Source: Sipunculus nudus
Lineage: Eukaryota; Annelida; Sipuncula; Golfingiida; Sipunculidae
Direction: 5' to 3'
Assembly: GCA_026874595.1 (NCBI GenBank)
Contig: CM049306.1
Coordinates: 48,610,019-48,674,018, forward strand
Length of the DNA: 64,000 bases
Position numbers and translations under genes: made by a program. Below are positions 41,136 through 52,190 of this stretch, piece after piece. Every line of letters begins with the position of its first letter. Positions within the stretch are counted from its first letter, which is position 1. The notes under the pieces were generated by a model that did no database searches, was not told the DNA's origin, and was given only the letters and a program-made list of their open reading frames with translations.

Positions 41136-43690
41136 CGCTCCGTCATGCTCTCTCCCGCGTAGCACACTCACAGGGCTGTGCTCAAATATACACTAGGTCG
41201 ATGAGAATATCCACAAAAAGTCTCGCCGGCTATCGGTGATTCTGCACCATAAGACTTGGGTAATCCGAGTGAGTATTTGCGCACTTACAAACACTGACCT
41301 GAAAAATCAAAGACAGATTCTCAACTGCGGCAAAATCCACCCTACGCTCTCCTGATTATCTGACATGCTGGAAGTCGGCACCGCACGGGTCACGCAGCAC
41401 TGAGACAGCCTTTCCGACTGTAACCCGGAGGTGTGCGGGATCCCCCCAACGCTTCTGTGTATACCTCATCTAACACTTAACTCCCGCAAATAAAATGCAA
41501 CCTCGCTTTTCCATTTGTGAAGAAACTTCTGATATTATGCAGGAACGGAACTATATCAAACTGATAAATAAACTCATAAGACCAGCTAGTTATAGACCAC
41601 TCTGTGTTTTTCAGCGTGCGTCGATTCACCTGGGGTTCGATTGTACGTGCAGGCAGAGCTTAGCTGTCGTGTGCTAACTCTGCCGCGTTAATTGACCGCG
41701 TCCGTGTCTTCCTTTTGGGCCAGTAAGATGCCACCGGCTTAACATATACGATCATGTGGCCCTGTCACGTGGTCATAAAAAACGGTGCGCACTGGTCAAC
41801 GGTGATCTATCCTTAGCCTGTACGTCCCCACTGAAAACAGACAGAGAAATTCGTCATGTAAAGTTCATGGTCAAAATATGTCAAATACGTAGGATTCAAA
41901 CCACCATACTGAAAGAAAATATTTAAAGTAAAAAGTGTTTGAAATAAAAATGTTTTGTTGTGAGGAGAAGGGTTTTACCATTACTTATAGGCAAATGTAT
42001 TCTGAAAATAGCAACTGAGGTATTTCGTTTGGAATTAAATATCAATGTGAGGAAAAGGGTTTTGTCATTACTTATCTAGGTCAATGTATTCTGAAAATAG
42101 CAGCCGAGGAATAAGACGAAATGAAGCCGTATTGTCATGAAAACAACTGAAAACAGGTACCTCTACATGTAAACGCGGCACTGAAGATTCATGCAGAGAT
42201 TTTAACTATTGTTTAGAAATCAACTGGGAGTATGATAAGGAATCGTGGATGTGGTTTGCTTTAAACTGCTTCATTAATTAACAAGATAAAAAAGGGCACT
42301 GTTCTGCATTATGGCAATCAGTAAAATGATCCATCAAAACAGTCACTTACCTATTAATTTCAGGATAAATGATTGTCATTTAAAACCGTTTCCATAATGC
42401 AGAAAAGACAACTTAGTTTCAGGCGTAAGGTTACTTTTCTTATTGTAAAAAGAATCTTTATAATTAAAATATAATACAGCTTGCAAGTCCCCATTTTCAC
42501 TGATATTATATTTCCAAATCCTGGTTTATGTTGACATATTTTATGAAACAACCGTGCAATTTTTTATTTTTGGTTTTCATTTAATTTTATATTTTTTATA
42601 GGATTGTTAATTTCTATAATACTGCGTAGTCATGCGATTGTAACCCTTGTCGACTTTCATATTTAAAAGAAAGAGAAATCTGGTAAAATTAAAAAAAAGG
42701 AAATCCTTGTTTCTGTCCCTTAAAATCACATCTTGGTCTAATATCAAACATATATTGACAATAACTTGAGAAAGTGTATGAGTACTGGAAGACAACATAT
42801 TATCTTAAAACATTTTTTAAATTTCCTGATCCATGAAAAATTATTGACCGGAGACAAGCCGTTGGTTTCTGCTGTGAAAATTTATGCGTCGCCCTGCGTT
42901 TTAAGTTGAGGCTGATCTAATCCAGATTTTATCAGTAACCACGGTAAATGGACTTACTTTATAAATGTATATTAAACCCAAAAAGTAGAAATTATAAATC
43001 ATATATGTATGGATATGATTAGAAGACGTCGGTAACAAATGCTGTTGGGTAAAAAAATAAAATTCGATTATCAGCCGATATTTCATAGGAGTAATTAATT
43101 ATATAATTTAACCGCGGAGTATTGAAGAACGTGTTAGTATTCCAAATCGATACACTCTGTCAATATAATATTGATAATTTCCATTATGAGTCTATTAATA
43201 GTGTTTTAATAACCACGCGTCTGTTGCAATCTTTGTTGGGATTCAAAGAAAGATTAATCTATAAAAAAACTTGTCCATATTTCACTTACTGGTCTGTAAG
43301 CATTTTAAACATAGATTTTTGTCAAAGTCATCAATAATTGTATCAATTTTTATCAGAGGCAGCGTTAATCGCATCGATCTTATCACCGCCGTCAGTAACT
43401 TATCGTTCCTCTTGCTTGCCCCGACATCCTGATATATATCGCGCCAGAATGGCATGATGTCAATATGAGGGAACGGAACAAGATTAATTGGGAGCTTGAA
43501 CCGAATATGGACGATCCTCAGTAAACCTACATTATCCGCAATTATGCCCCCCTTGTTTAGATTAAAGAACATACGGTCTGAGGTCGAGAGTTACTACTTA
43601 TTCAATAAAAATCTATATTCGATGGCAGGGCTTTTCAGTATTTTCAATGCAGGAAACCGCCTCCATATTTTTAACGTAACTTAATTAAGA
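41136..43690. other. 5' flank of the GPCR gene
   Basis: This should hold the 5' UTR and promoter of the receptor, or a further upstream intron if the acceptor-like TTTTTCAG at about 41299 is used. I see no confident TATA box or initiator. The region at 41150-41800 is richer in G and C than most of the window, which suits a promoter. Two similar segments, about 87 bases apart, lie at 41961-42022 and 42048-42111. Confidence 0.4.
41961..42111. repeat. Two-unit direct repeat, 87-base spacing
   Basis: Both units contain AAGGGTTTT, CATTACTTAT, a GTCAATGTATT or GCAAATGTATT block, and CTGAAAATAGCA followed by CGAGG or TGAGG. They differ at about one base in ten. Confidence 0.85.
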
Positions 43691-43809
43691 CTATGTATAT
43701 CTGATGAATTCCATTTCGGTTTCGCAATACTTGACAGGATATTTTATATCCTGGCGTAAACCAGGCCCGGTGACAACTGCACCGAGTGTGTTATCTTCCC
43801 CACTGCTGA

Positions 43810-43877
<68 letters not shown>

Positions 43878-44075
43878 GCAGATATTGGCCGAAAGGCGCA
43901 CTCGTTTATGAGTGAAACAAGACCGGTGGGCACAATCTTCCCGTTTAGCCTGCAGAGCTCTCACCCGGGGCCGGTTAGACCTTGATAAATCTCACCTCCT
44001 CGGCTGAGATTAGAACTGACCATCTCCCGGCTTTGAGTGCTGTTCTCTACCCTTAAGCCACAAAAGTCAGTTTCC
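43691..44075 (-). mobile_element. tRNA-derived SINE, copy B, with an internal AT microsatellite
   Basis: The same family as copies at 17.6 and 55.7 kb, with shared blocks GAATTCCATTTCGGTTTCG, TTTTATATCCTGGCGTAAAC and CCAGGCCCGGTGAC at the left. Its tRNA-like head is the best preserved of the three. On the minus strand it reads GTGGCTTAAGGGTAGAG (box A-like) and, about 40 bases on, GGTCAGTTCTAATC (box B-like). An (AT)n run of about 60 bases (43813-43872) interrupts the body. Confidence 0.8.
43813..43872. repeat. (AT)n microsatellite inside a SINE
   Basis: A pure AT run that replaces part of the body present in the sister SINE copies. Confidence 0.97.
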
Positions 44076-45604
44076 GAAGGCAGAGTTTATTTTTCTTAAA
44101 TTTGTACTACCAGTCATATTTATTTTTCTTCTCTATATCTAAAATTTCTTGAGTGGAAGTAATATTTTCACATTTTTATAAAACTAAAAAATATACTTGT
44201 CTAAATATGAACATTTTTTATTGTTAATGCTCTGCCTTAGCCATAACTCTGATTGTTTGCGTCTAAAATACACCGGTAGGTGGTAGCAAAAGTGATTCAG
44301 TCCTACGCGGAAAAAAATAATACACAAGATAAAACCTTAGGTTACATGGTAGTTCTGTTTGTCAATATTGGCGCATGTACTTTGTTTACTACGAACTTGT
44401 AGATACATCCAAACAGGATTTACCTTCAGTTCATGAATATGTGCACAAAGTAAGCCGGACATTATATTAATGCTACAGAAGTATAATGGGTGAAGGGCTG
44501 GCTTTAACATGACTACTGAAACTGAAATTGCACTCGTGAGAATTTGCGCAGTGCTGTACAGACTACAGGCACTGCGGATGATTAGCTACTGCGACAGTAC
44601 GTCAAAAAATGCCTTGAATTTTACAGTAAGCAGTGGAACAAGATAAACATTTCTAAGGAACAGTTAAAGTCTTATTACTCAAAAGATACCACCGACTCAA
44701 GACAGAAGAAAAAGTATAATTAATTAACCACTTCAAACTGTAACTGAATGGATTTGGGAATAAAAAATGGGAATTTGCTTGAAACATAATCTGCTAAGAT
44801 GCTGTTTATGATACATGTGAACAAAACGTTAACAAGGGATGCTTAGTCTGTCAAACGCTGAAGAGTCGCCCGACGTAGCGGGTTGAGTCAGTTACGGAAG
44901 AAAGTGATGACGGAAAGGAGTGTCCTGTTTTCCGTCTTTTGCCCGGGTATTATTTCCTCGTTCACTTAGACAATGGTCGATTCCCGAGTCTTTCGTCACT
45001 CCGGCCTGACAGAAAGCGGCCCGTGGTCGTTTGTCTGTGTCTCCATCTCATAACCTTCTCAGCACTATTGGGATACATGCTCGTTTCTTCCGCTCGCGTT
45101 ACGTTCCAAGACGTCCTTTAACAAGCTCTTAGTGCTGAAATAGGCAGTAAGTGTGGTTGTCGGAGTGCACGTGAGCCACCATGCCAAAATTATAGCTGCT
45201 CCCAATAGCATGTACTTAGCGACTGATGCCTCTAACAGGCCAATCGCATGCACTGAACTACCTGCACCAAAAACTGCAAAAATCCTAACCTGACAAAATC
45301 TTCAAAAATCTTCAGTAAGTACAGTCTGTTCCATCACGGAACCAAGGCCTAGGCACTCAGTTCTGTTTAATTTGACAAGCTAGACACTACTGTAAATATA
45401 CAAGAAATGATAGATTAAAAGTTATATGGTCTACGTATATCTGATATTCTGTTATAACCTATAGAACCATCCTCCTTTGTTCAAAAGAGTTTTGAATGTG
45501 TAAAATATTAAAGTTAAATGGTGTGAGCACATTATGATTGTTCTTGAGTACAAGTATCGAAACTTTTATACCGAATTAATTAAATCAACAGGATATTGAG
45601 GATA

Positions 45605-45666
<62 letters not shown>

Positions 45667-46542
45667 CGAAGACATATTACTGTGACATCCGGGCTGTTAG
45701 TGTCTACGCAAAATGGCAGCCCCATGAGCGGTTTCGAGAAACTGGGAGAAATAAATGTGTCAGGGCTCGGTAAGGGGAAGGAAGCTCCAAAACTAAATTA
45801 ATCTGTGGAGAAAACTTTGTGGCATGGGGACGTATATTGACAAAGTTTAGAGCAAAATAACGCCTTTTTGGGCCACGTTTTATATAAGAATAACCGTTGA
45901 ATTATAATTATGTTAAGGTATAAAAGGTACGATTGACTTTCTTTTAGACAAGGTATAGTTCAGTCGATTTTATCCACATAGTTGTCCATGTACATGATGT
46001 ATTAAATGTTCATGAGCTCTCTCAGCGTTGGAACGAAACTTATAATTAATGCATGCCATATATAACAGAAACGTCTCTGGAAAGTGATAAAATATATTCA
46101 GTAATGGCGTTGAACAACAGGGTTGAAGGTCCGACGTTCGAACCCCATCAGATCTTTAATGGCAATATGGTAAAATGTCAATGGAACCTCAGAAATTCAC
46201 TCTGTTGTCTTAACATTAGGCTGGAGCTTCTGGATAATTACAAGTGGCCCATGGACCGTGATGCTCAGCTGGATCTGACACTAACGGCCATTACACATGG
46301 TGTATAGAGTGATTAAACAAATTTTGGGTTTCTATGACATAAATACGACAGCCTTTCTCCATTAAAATTAATAGATAGATATACGCCGTAGCAAAGGGCC
46401 AGAATAATGAGCTTCTGAAGAAAATTTTAATTAAAGATCAGTCATTTCTTAGACTGTCTTTAATTGGAATTAACTTCAGAATCTTATAATTCTAGATCTG
46501 GCCCTCTGCATTTACCCTGTAGTGTGAAGTTGTAAGGCAAAG
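44076..46542. other. No gene recognised; one AT microsatellite
   Basis: The interval holds an (AT)n run at about 45608-45662. Open frames at 44939-45121 and 46053-46307 are short and carry no family signature. I see nothing else I can support. Confidence 0.5.
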
Positions 46543-46680
46543 AAAAAGGTTTGGTTCCCAGGCACCGCGTTCTTGAATTTTAAACCCCCGCATCAAACAT
46601 GTTTTATTTTAATTTTTGAAAGCAACTAAAAAGATTGAGCTCCAGTCGCTCTGACATGTCTTTAAAGAAGACAAAATAAT

Positions 46681-48190
46681 AATAATAATAATAATATATT
46701 TTATAAAGCGTAAAATCCATGATGATACATGCTCTAAAACGCTGTTACATAACTAGAATACAATCAGGAATTATTAAACATACTATTGTAAGAATATGAA
46801 ATTAAAGTCCAATTGACTAAAATATCACATTCAGAAGCTTACAGTATTAAATAAGACATATAAAAGTCGATAGTTCAATTATGTGTTAAAACTTTATAAT
46901 TCCACTAAAATGTTCAAACAGTTCACTGTCAACAGTATAAAATATCGTACAAAATGACTAGGCATAACAATATTCCATAAACAAATATGTTTTTAATATA
47001 CTTTTTAATATTGAGAGACTGGTGGCTTCTCTTAGAGTAGCTGGTAGGTCATTCCATAGTTTTGGGCCAACATCACTGAATGCCCGATTTTGCACAAAGG
47101 ACGGTTTGGTAAAAGGCACGACCAGTAAGTTTTTAGTTGCTGACCGAAGGCTTCTTAATGGAGTATTACTGTGAATAAGCCCTTGCAGGTAAAGAAGAGC
47201 TAAATTATTTATTGCCTTATACACAAGAATTAACATTTTGAATTTTACCCTTTGCACAACGGGCAGCCAATGCAGAGAATACAAAATTGGTGTAATATGA
47301 CCTTATTTTGAAGCACCCGTAATAATCCTCGCCGCAGCATTCTGTATACTTTGCAGTCGATTTGTTAATGATGAGGGAGTTCCACAAAAGAGTGCATTGC
47401 AATAATCTAATTTAGAAGTGATAAAAGAATTAACTATTTGCTCCAAAGACTCTCTGTTCACAAATCCTCTTATTTTACTGGTATTACGAATATGTATATA
47501 TGAAGCCTTGCAGACTGCCATTACATGGGCTTCCATAGATGCATGTGAATAAAAAATAACACCAATATTTCATACTTTCAATAATTTAATGAGAGCCAAT
47601 GTGAAGGGTGGTTAAACCAATTTCTCTTAACAAATGTTGTGTGCAATTAACATGGCTTCTGTTTTTTCATCATTCATTTTCAATATATGCTGGCTCTTCC
47701 ACTTTTGTACACTTGAAACACACAATTCCATCTGGTGAATGGTACTGTCAGGTTCACTAGATTTGAATGCTACATACAACTGTGTCTCACCTTCACTAAA
47801 AAGATAGTTGATCGATTTTTGACGAAGAAGGTAACCAAGGGATGATGTATATATTGTAAATAAACTAGGTCAAAGTACTGGGCCTTGTGGTATCCCACAA
47901 TTTAATTGTTTTGCTCTAGAGTTATTGGCCTTTATCTTCACAATTTGGGAGCGATTTCTCAGATACGACGAAAACCATTTCAAAACAGTGTCTGTAAATC
48001 GAAGTTGATACAATCATGATCAATTGTATCAAAAGCTGCAGAGAGATCTAACAGGATTAACAAAACTGCCTTATTTTGAACAAGGGCGCAGAGGATATCA
48101 TTCTGAATATGTACTGAGGCTGTCTCTGTACTGTGCCCTTTCCTGTATGCAGATTGATACGGTTCTAACAAGTCATTATTTTTCAAATAG
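46681..48190 (-). mobile_element. 5'-truncated non-LTR retrotransposon (CR1/L2-like) nested in a MITE
   Basis: On the minus strand the element begins within the reverse transcriptase at about 48190 and ends in an (ATT)n tail at about 46695-46681. Comparison with the unbroken host repeat puts the junctions at AATAAT (46675-46680) and AATAGT (48191-48196), which may be a short target-site duplication. Truncation at the 5' end plus a microsatellite tail is typical of target-primed reverse transcription. The clade is judged from the STETA, LLDLSAAFDTIDHD and GIPQGPVL blocks only. Confidence 0.85.
46958..48190 (-). pseudogene. Dead LINE reverse transcriptase
   Basis: Blocks in order on the minus strand are YLKNNDLLEPYQSAYRKGHS, LLILLDLSAAFDTIDHD, VLKWFSSYLRNRSQ, GIPQGPVL, the thumb-region ITSKLDYCNALFCGTPS and QNAAARIITGASK, LHWLPVVQRVKFKMLILVYK, and the C-terminal RAFSDVGPKLWNDLPATLRE to a stop at 46958. 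It is broken in several ways. A deletion with a frame change follows DHD, and a stop replaces the Gly after GIPQGPVL. The catalytic YADD position reads FSEGE just before TQLYVAFK, and stops and shifts lie between 47640 and 47540. It cannot encode an active enzyme. Confidence 0.92.
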
Positions 48191-49553
48191 AATAGTACAA
48201 TACTGATAAGATTTCCTTTGCTATATAATGTGTTCACCTGTTTAGCAACAAATTGTGTTATTATCACGTTTTTTTCCGTATCGATACAATATTTATCGAA
48301 ACATACAAAAAGGTTGAAAAAAAGGAATCGCCCGCGCGCACGGATTTCTGAAAAAGTGCCGGAGTACTATACCTTTTTTTGACTGATGGCATAATTTATA
48401 ACTTCTGGGATATTGAAACCTGTGGTCTTATCCAATATCTCGGAGAATATTTTGATTTGTGACCAGCAGAAATGTGGACCCGTACTTAAAAAAAATATAT
48501 GCATAAAAATTGAAAAAAAAATGCAGGTGTTGCTACTAGTCTTCTGGGCCGTTAGGGTTTCACAAGACCAGTTTATGCACTAACCTTCATGACAAACCAT
48601 GCAGAGGTTTATGAGAAATCAGGCCATTTGAATGATTTATACAGACATGAGTCTCAGCTTCTGAGGAGCTGAAAACGCGGATTTTCGATGGGTGACTATT
48701 ACAGTGACCTACGAGTTACCTCGACAGAATACGTATCAAGTCCTGCCATCATAAGAAAAGTCCACCTCTTGATCTTAAGGTTACAACTTGTGCCCTGTTA
48801 ATGAAAGGACAGGCAGACTGATGGATGATAGACATTGCCATCTCTATAGCTCAGATAACTTACATTCCGTTGAGCTAATAAAAAACTGATTCCATACTTT
48901 ATTAATGTATCATTCTTATCGTATGGTTATCTTACCCCTATTCAGTTGACAATTCCATGTATCCGCATAACAAAATTGGCACAGGAATATTATGTGACGT
49001 AGTGTTAAATGAAGACCCGTAGTTCCGGTCAAAAATGGTGTTCGGAGATATATTCGTTTTATGGGCAACTGACCAGTGACTACGATTATCTGCGCTATCA
49101 TTATTTCTATCGGACAAAAAATGAAACAACCTGTCTATAAAAATGAAAGTCTTCCGTTGAAACACGTGCGATTTATATTTATCTAGGCCAATATATGATT
49201 TTTTTACAGCTTATTCAAATGATGACTTAACGTATGGCGTTGGCTCAAATATTTCACTGGACTGATTAACAGTGGAAGGCAAAAGCGGTACTAATGTTGC
49301 GGACTGTTGTGTCGATATGATTTAAAAATGATTCTCTTTGTTGACGCACTGTCTGAAAACCAGTACTTTTTCCTTCCCGGGGAATTTCTGACAAATGCAC
49401 TAATGCCGTATCATTACCTGCAGACAATTTTGGAAATCCATATCCCTTTCTTCTCAGTACACTGGTAGACCAGCCGGCGCTTCGGGATACACATCTTCAA
49501 AATCTTGTGAATAACATCTTTCGTTCGTCGAATGAAAATCCAATACATAAGGC

Positions 49554-49851
49554 GAAAAAAAGGTATGGTTATCAGGCACCGCCCGCGTCAATTTTAAGCC
49601 CCCGCATCAAAAAATTTTATTTGATTTTCATCTTTCAAGAAGATAAAAATAATACAATTTTGATAAGATTTCCTTTGTTATATAGTGCTTTTACCTATGA
49701 AGCAAAAAGATTCCGTTATTATCATGCTTTTCTCTGATCATATAACATTTTTATCGAAATATTGTTGAAAAAAAAATAAAAAAAAATAGTAAAAAAATCG
49801 CCCGCCCGCAATAATTCTCGAAAAAAGGGCATGAAACCATATCTTTTTTGG
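49554..49851. mobile_element. TIR element copy 2
   Basis: An unbroken copy of about 298 bases. It starts AAAAAAAGGTATGGTTATCA and ends ATGAAACCATATCTTTTTT, so the outer 10 to 14 bases are inverted. Internal blocks shared with copies 1 and 3 are CAGGCACCGCCCGC, GATAAGATTTCCTTTG, GTTATTATCATGCTTTT, ATCGAAA and ATCGCCCGCCCGCA. There is no coding capacity. Confidence 0.75.
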
Positions 49852-49961
49852 GCCTAAGATGCAGTAATTCAAGAGATTGTTTATATCAAAGAGGAGTAAC
49901 CACTTATACTCTGGCTGCGAACTTCTCGGTTTGTTAGATTGAAATTTACGCTATAAGGCCC

Positions 49962-50296
49962 AAAAAAATAATAGGTATGGTTCTCAGGCACCGCCCGCAG
50001 CAAGTATACCCCGCTTCAAGATTTTTATTTTGATTTTCAATATAAACTTACCAGTTTTGAGCTCCCGTCGCTCGGACATTTCTTTCAAGAAGATAAAATA
50101 ATACAATTTTGATAAATTTTCCTTTGATTTTTAGTGCTTTACTTGTTTAGCATAAAAATCTGTTATTATCATGCTTTTTCCCCTTATCATATGACATTTT
50201 CATCGAAACATACAAAAAGGAAAAAAAAAAAAAAAATCGCCTGCCCGCATTGTTTTCTGAAAAAATAGATCCGGAGGGCCAAAGCTTATTTTTTTG
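49962..50296. mobile_element. TIR element copy 3
   Basis: An unbroken copy of about 335 bases, 110 bases to the right of copy 2 and in the same orientation. It keeps the segment GAGCTCCCGTCGCTCGGACA that copy 2 lacks and copy 1 retains. Flanks CTATAAGGCCCAAAAAAA on its left and TTTTTTGGGCCTAA at the right end of copy 2 are inverted relative to each other, so the true terminal repeat may extend further outwards. Confidence 0.75.
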
Positions 50297-50559
50297 TCAC
50301 TCTTGTGAATCATTATGGATGATTTTTATATGTCATAAAATAGTGAAACGTCGTTTAATTCTGATTCATAAAATACACAGACTCATCAAGCCTCCAGTTA
50401 TACAATAATTGTATTTAAGTGATTTTAGAAGTAGGAATTTCATTATTATTATGACAAACATTCACAATATTTTTACAATTTAACCAAATAAGAAAATACC
50501 TTTGTATGCCATGGGTGAATAACATTTATATATAGATACATTTTTTATCTCACTTTCAG

Positions 50560-52190
50560 AGCACCTACAAGCATCTGAGCTATAGCGATCATTCTTTGAC
50601 CATCGTCCATCCGGCCGTCCGTTAACAGGACACAGTCAGGGCACCGCTGGACCTAGAAATTCCTAACTGAAGACCCAAAGAGATCCACAAAAAATCTCCT
50701 CTGAAACATGAAATTAGGTCACTGCGACCTATATCCTCTGAGCTATAATACAAAAGCTCCATTATCTGAATAACTAATACAAGGATTGTCATGATTTCTT
50801 TCAAGCAAATTGATCATAGAGTATTCTGTCAGTTCCTGAAGACCGGTAGCGCCAGCTGTTTTTTTTCTATTGTTTACACATTTTTTCTCTATTTATTGAC
50901 ATCTTTAAATGAAGCAGTCCAGCTGTTATTAGGGCACAAACCGTAGCAGTTAGACCTAAAAACGTCTAACTGTGCATCCAGACAGGTTCTAGACAGATCT
51001 AAAGCAACATCATGGTGACCTTTAATTTGCAAACTACGTGCCGAAAACATGATGTGGAGCACTAAGTCAGTCAGACCGAGCACAAATTGTGTACACTACC
51101 TCTAGATTCTTCTAATGTATATTTCAGGGAAGTCTAAGGCGAATCTCCATGGAAACCTAACATTATGGTGACCTATTTTCTGCGAGCTACTGGCCAAAAA
51201 CATGATTTTAAGCACCCGCCCAGACGGACATGACTGTTGCACCTAGAATCTTCTAACTTTATATTCAGGGTGGTCCTTGAAAATCTCCCAGAACACCTGA
51301 AATTAGATCACTGCGACCTATATCCTTCGAGCTATGGGGAATTTAAGTGCCCAAGGAATGATAAAAAATGATAAAAAAAGCTCCAGTATCGGAAAAACTA
51401 ATGTATTGATTGCCATAATTCTTTCCATGCATACTGATTATGGCGTTTTTCATCAGTTACCGAAGACTGGTGGCGCCGCCAGTATATTTTTACGCTTTTT
51501 TGAGACCTTCAAATAAAGCAATCCGGCCGTCAATAGGGCACAAACCATAACCGTTATATGTAGAAGCTTCATAGTAGGCAGATCTCCTTGGAAACAATAA
51601 ATTATGTCACGATAACCTATATTCTGCTAACTGCAGACCGGAAACATGGTTTTGAGCACAAAGTGGATAAACAAGGCACAAATTGTATCCGCTAGGCTAG
51701 CCCTAGAATTATCTAACGTAACATCAAGGGAAGACTTGGGCAAATCTCCTTGCATCCCTGAATTTAGGTCATGGTGACCTATGTACTGCATGATATGTGA
51801 TAGAGTATGAATTAAGCACCCTTTAAGACAGATTTGCACTTTTGGTTAAAATTGAAACTTATTGAGGTTCCAGGGAGGTTACTGTAAATATTTCTTTGAC
51901 CTAAAAGGAGGTCACTGTGACCTATAACCTCTGAGCTACATGAAATAACATGACTTAAGCACTCCGTTAGTCATATGGACACAAACTGTAGCAGTTGGAC
52001 GAAGAAACTTCTAACTTAGCATCAAGGGAGTTGTTGGTAAAATCTTCTTGGAAAGCCTTAATAAGGTCACTATCTTTTTTTCTAAGGACTATTGGCAAAA
52101 ATGCATAATTTTGAGCACTATGGGAGTCATTTTACCCATTGTTCAAGGTTTCTTGAATTCAGTTGAGCGTCATAGCTAATGAGCCACATA
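50560..52190. repeat. Diverged tandem array, unit about 150 bases, with AGGTCA palindromes
   Basis: About ten diverged units share the order CAAACCGTAGCAGTTAGAC, CTAGAAACTTCTAACTT, AAATCTCCTTGGAAACC, a TAGGTCACTGTGACCTAT-like palindrome, GAGCTAC and AACATGATTTTGAGCAC. Palindromes or their relics recur near 50716, 51010, 51165, 51305, 51610, 51766, 51909 and 52065. A higher-order repeat of about 589 bases is visible because the segment from 50716 to about 50860 reappears at 51305 to about 51480, including GAAGACCGGTAGCGCC and its variant. No coding sequence is seen. Confidence 0.88.

Larger units (their letters stand above)
46543..48380. mobile_element. TIR element copy 1, split by a LINE insertion
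   Basis: The two halves (46543-46680 and 48191-48380) together match the unbroken copies at 49554-49851 and 49962-50296. The left end reads AAAAAGGTTTGGTTCCCAGG, and the right end, read in reverse complement, AAAAAAAGGTATAGTACTCC, so the ends are inverted repeats of roughly 20 bases. The element has no coding capacity and was about 330 bases before interruption. It looks like a MITE or other non-autonomous DNA transposon. Confidence 0.75.

Noticed and set aside
41136-41171. Longer N-terminus from a GTG at 41171
   Set aside because: GTG is not a likely animal start; the first ATG is at 41135 and a stop closes the frame at 41193.
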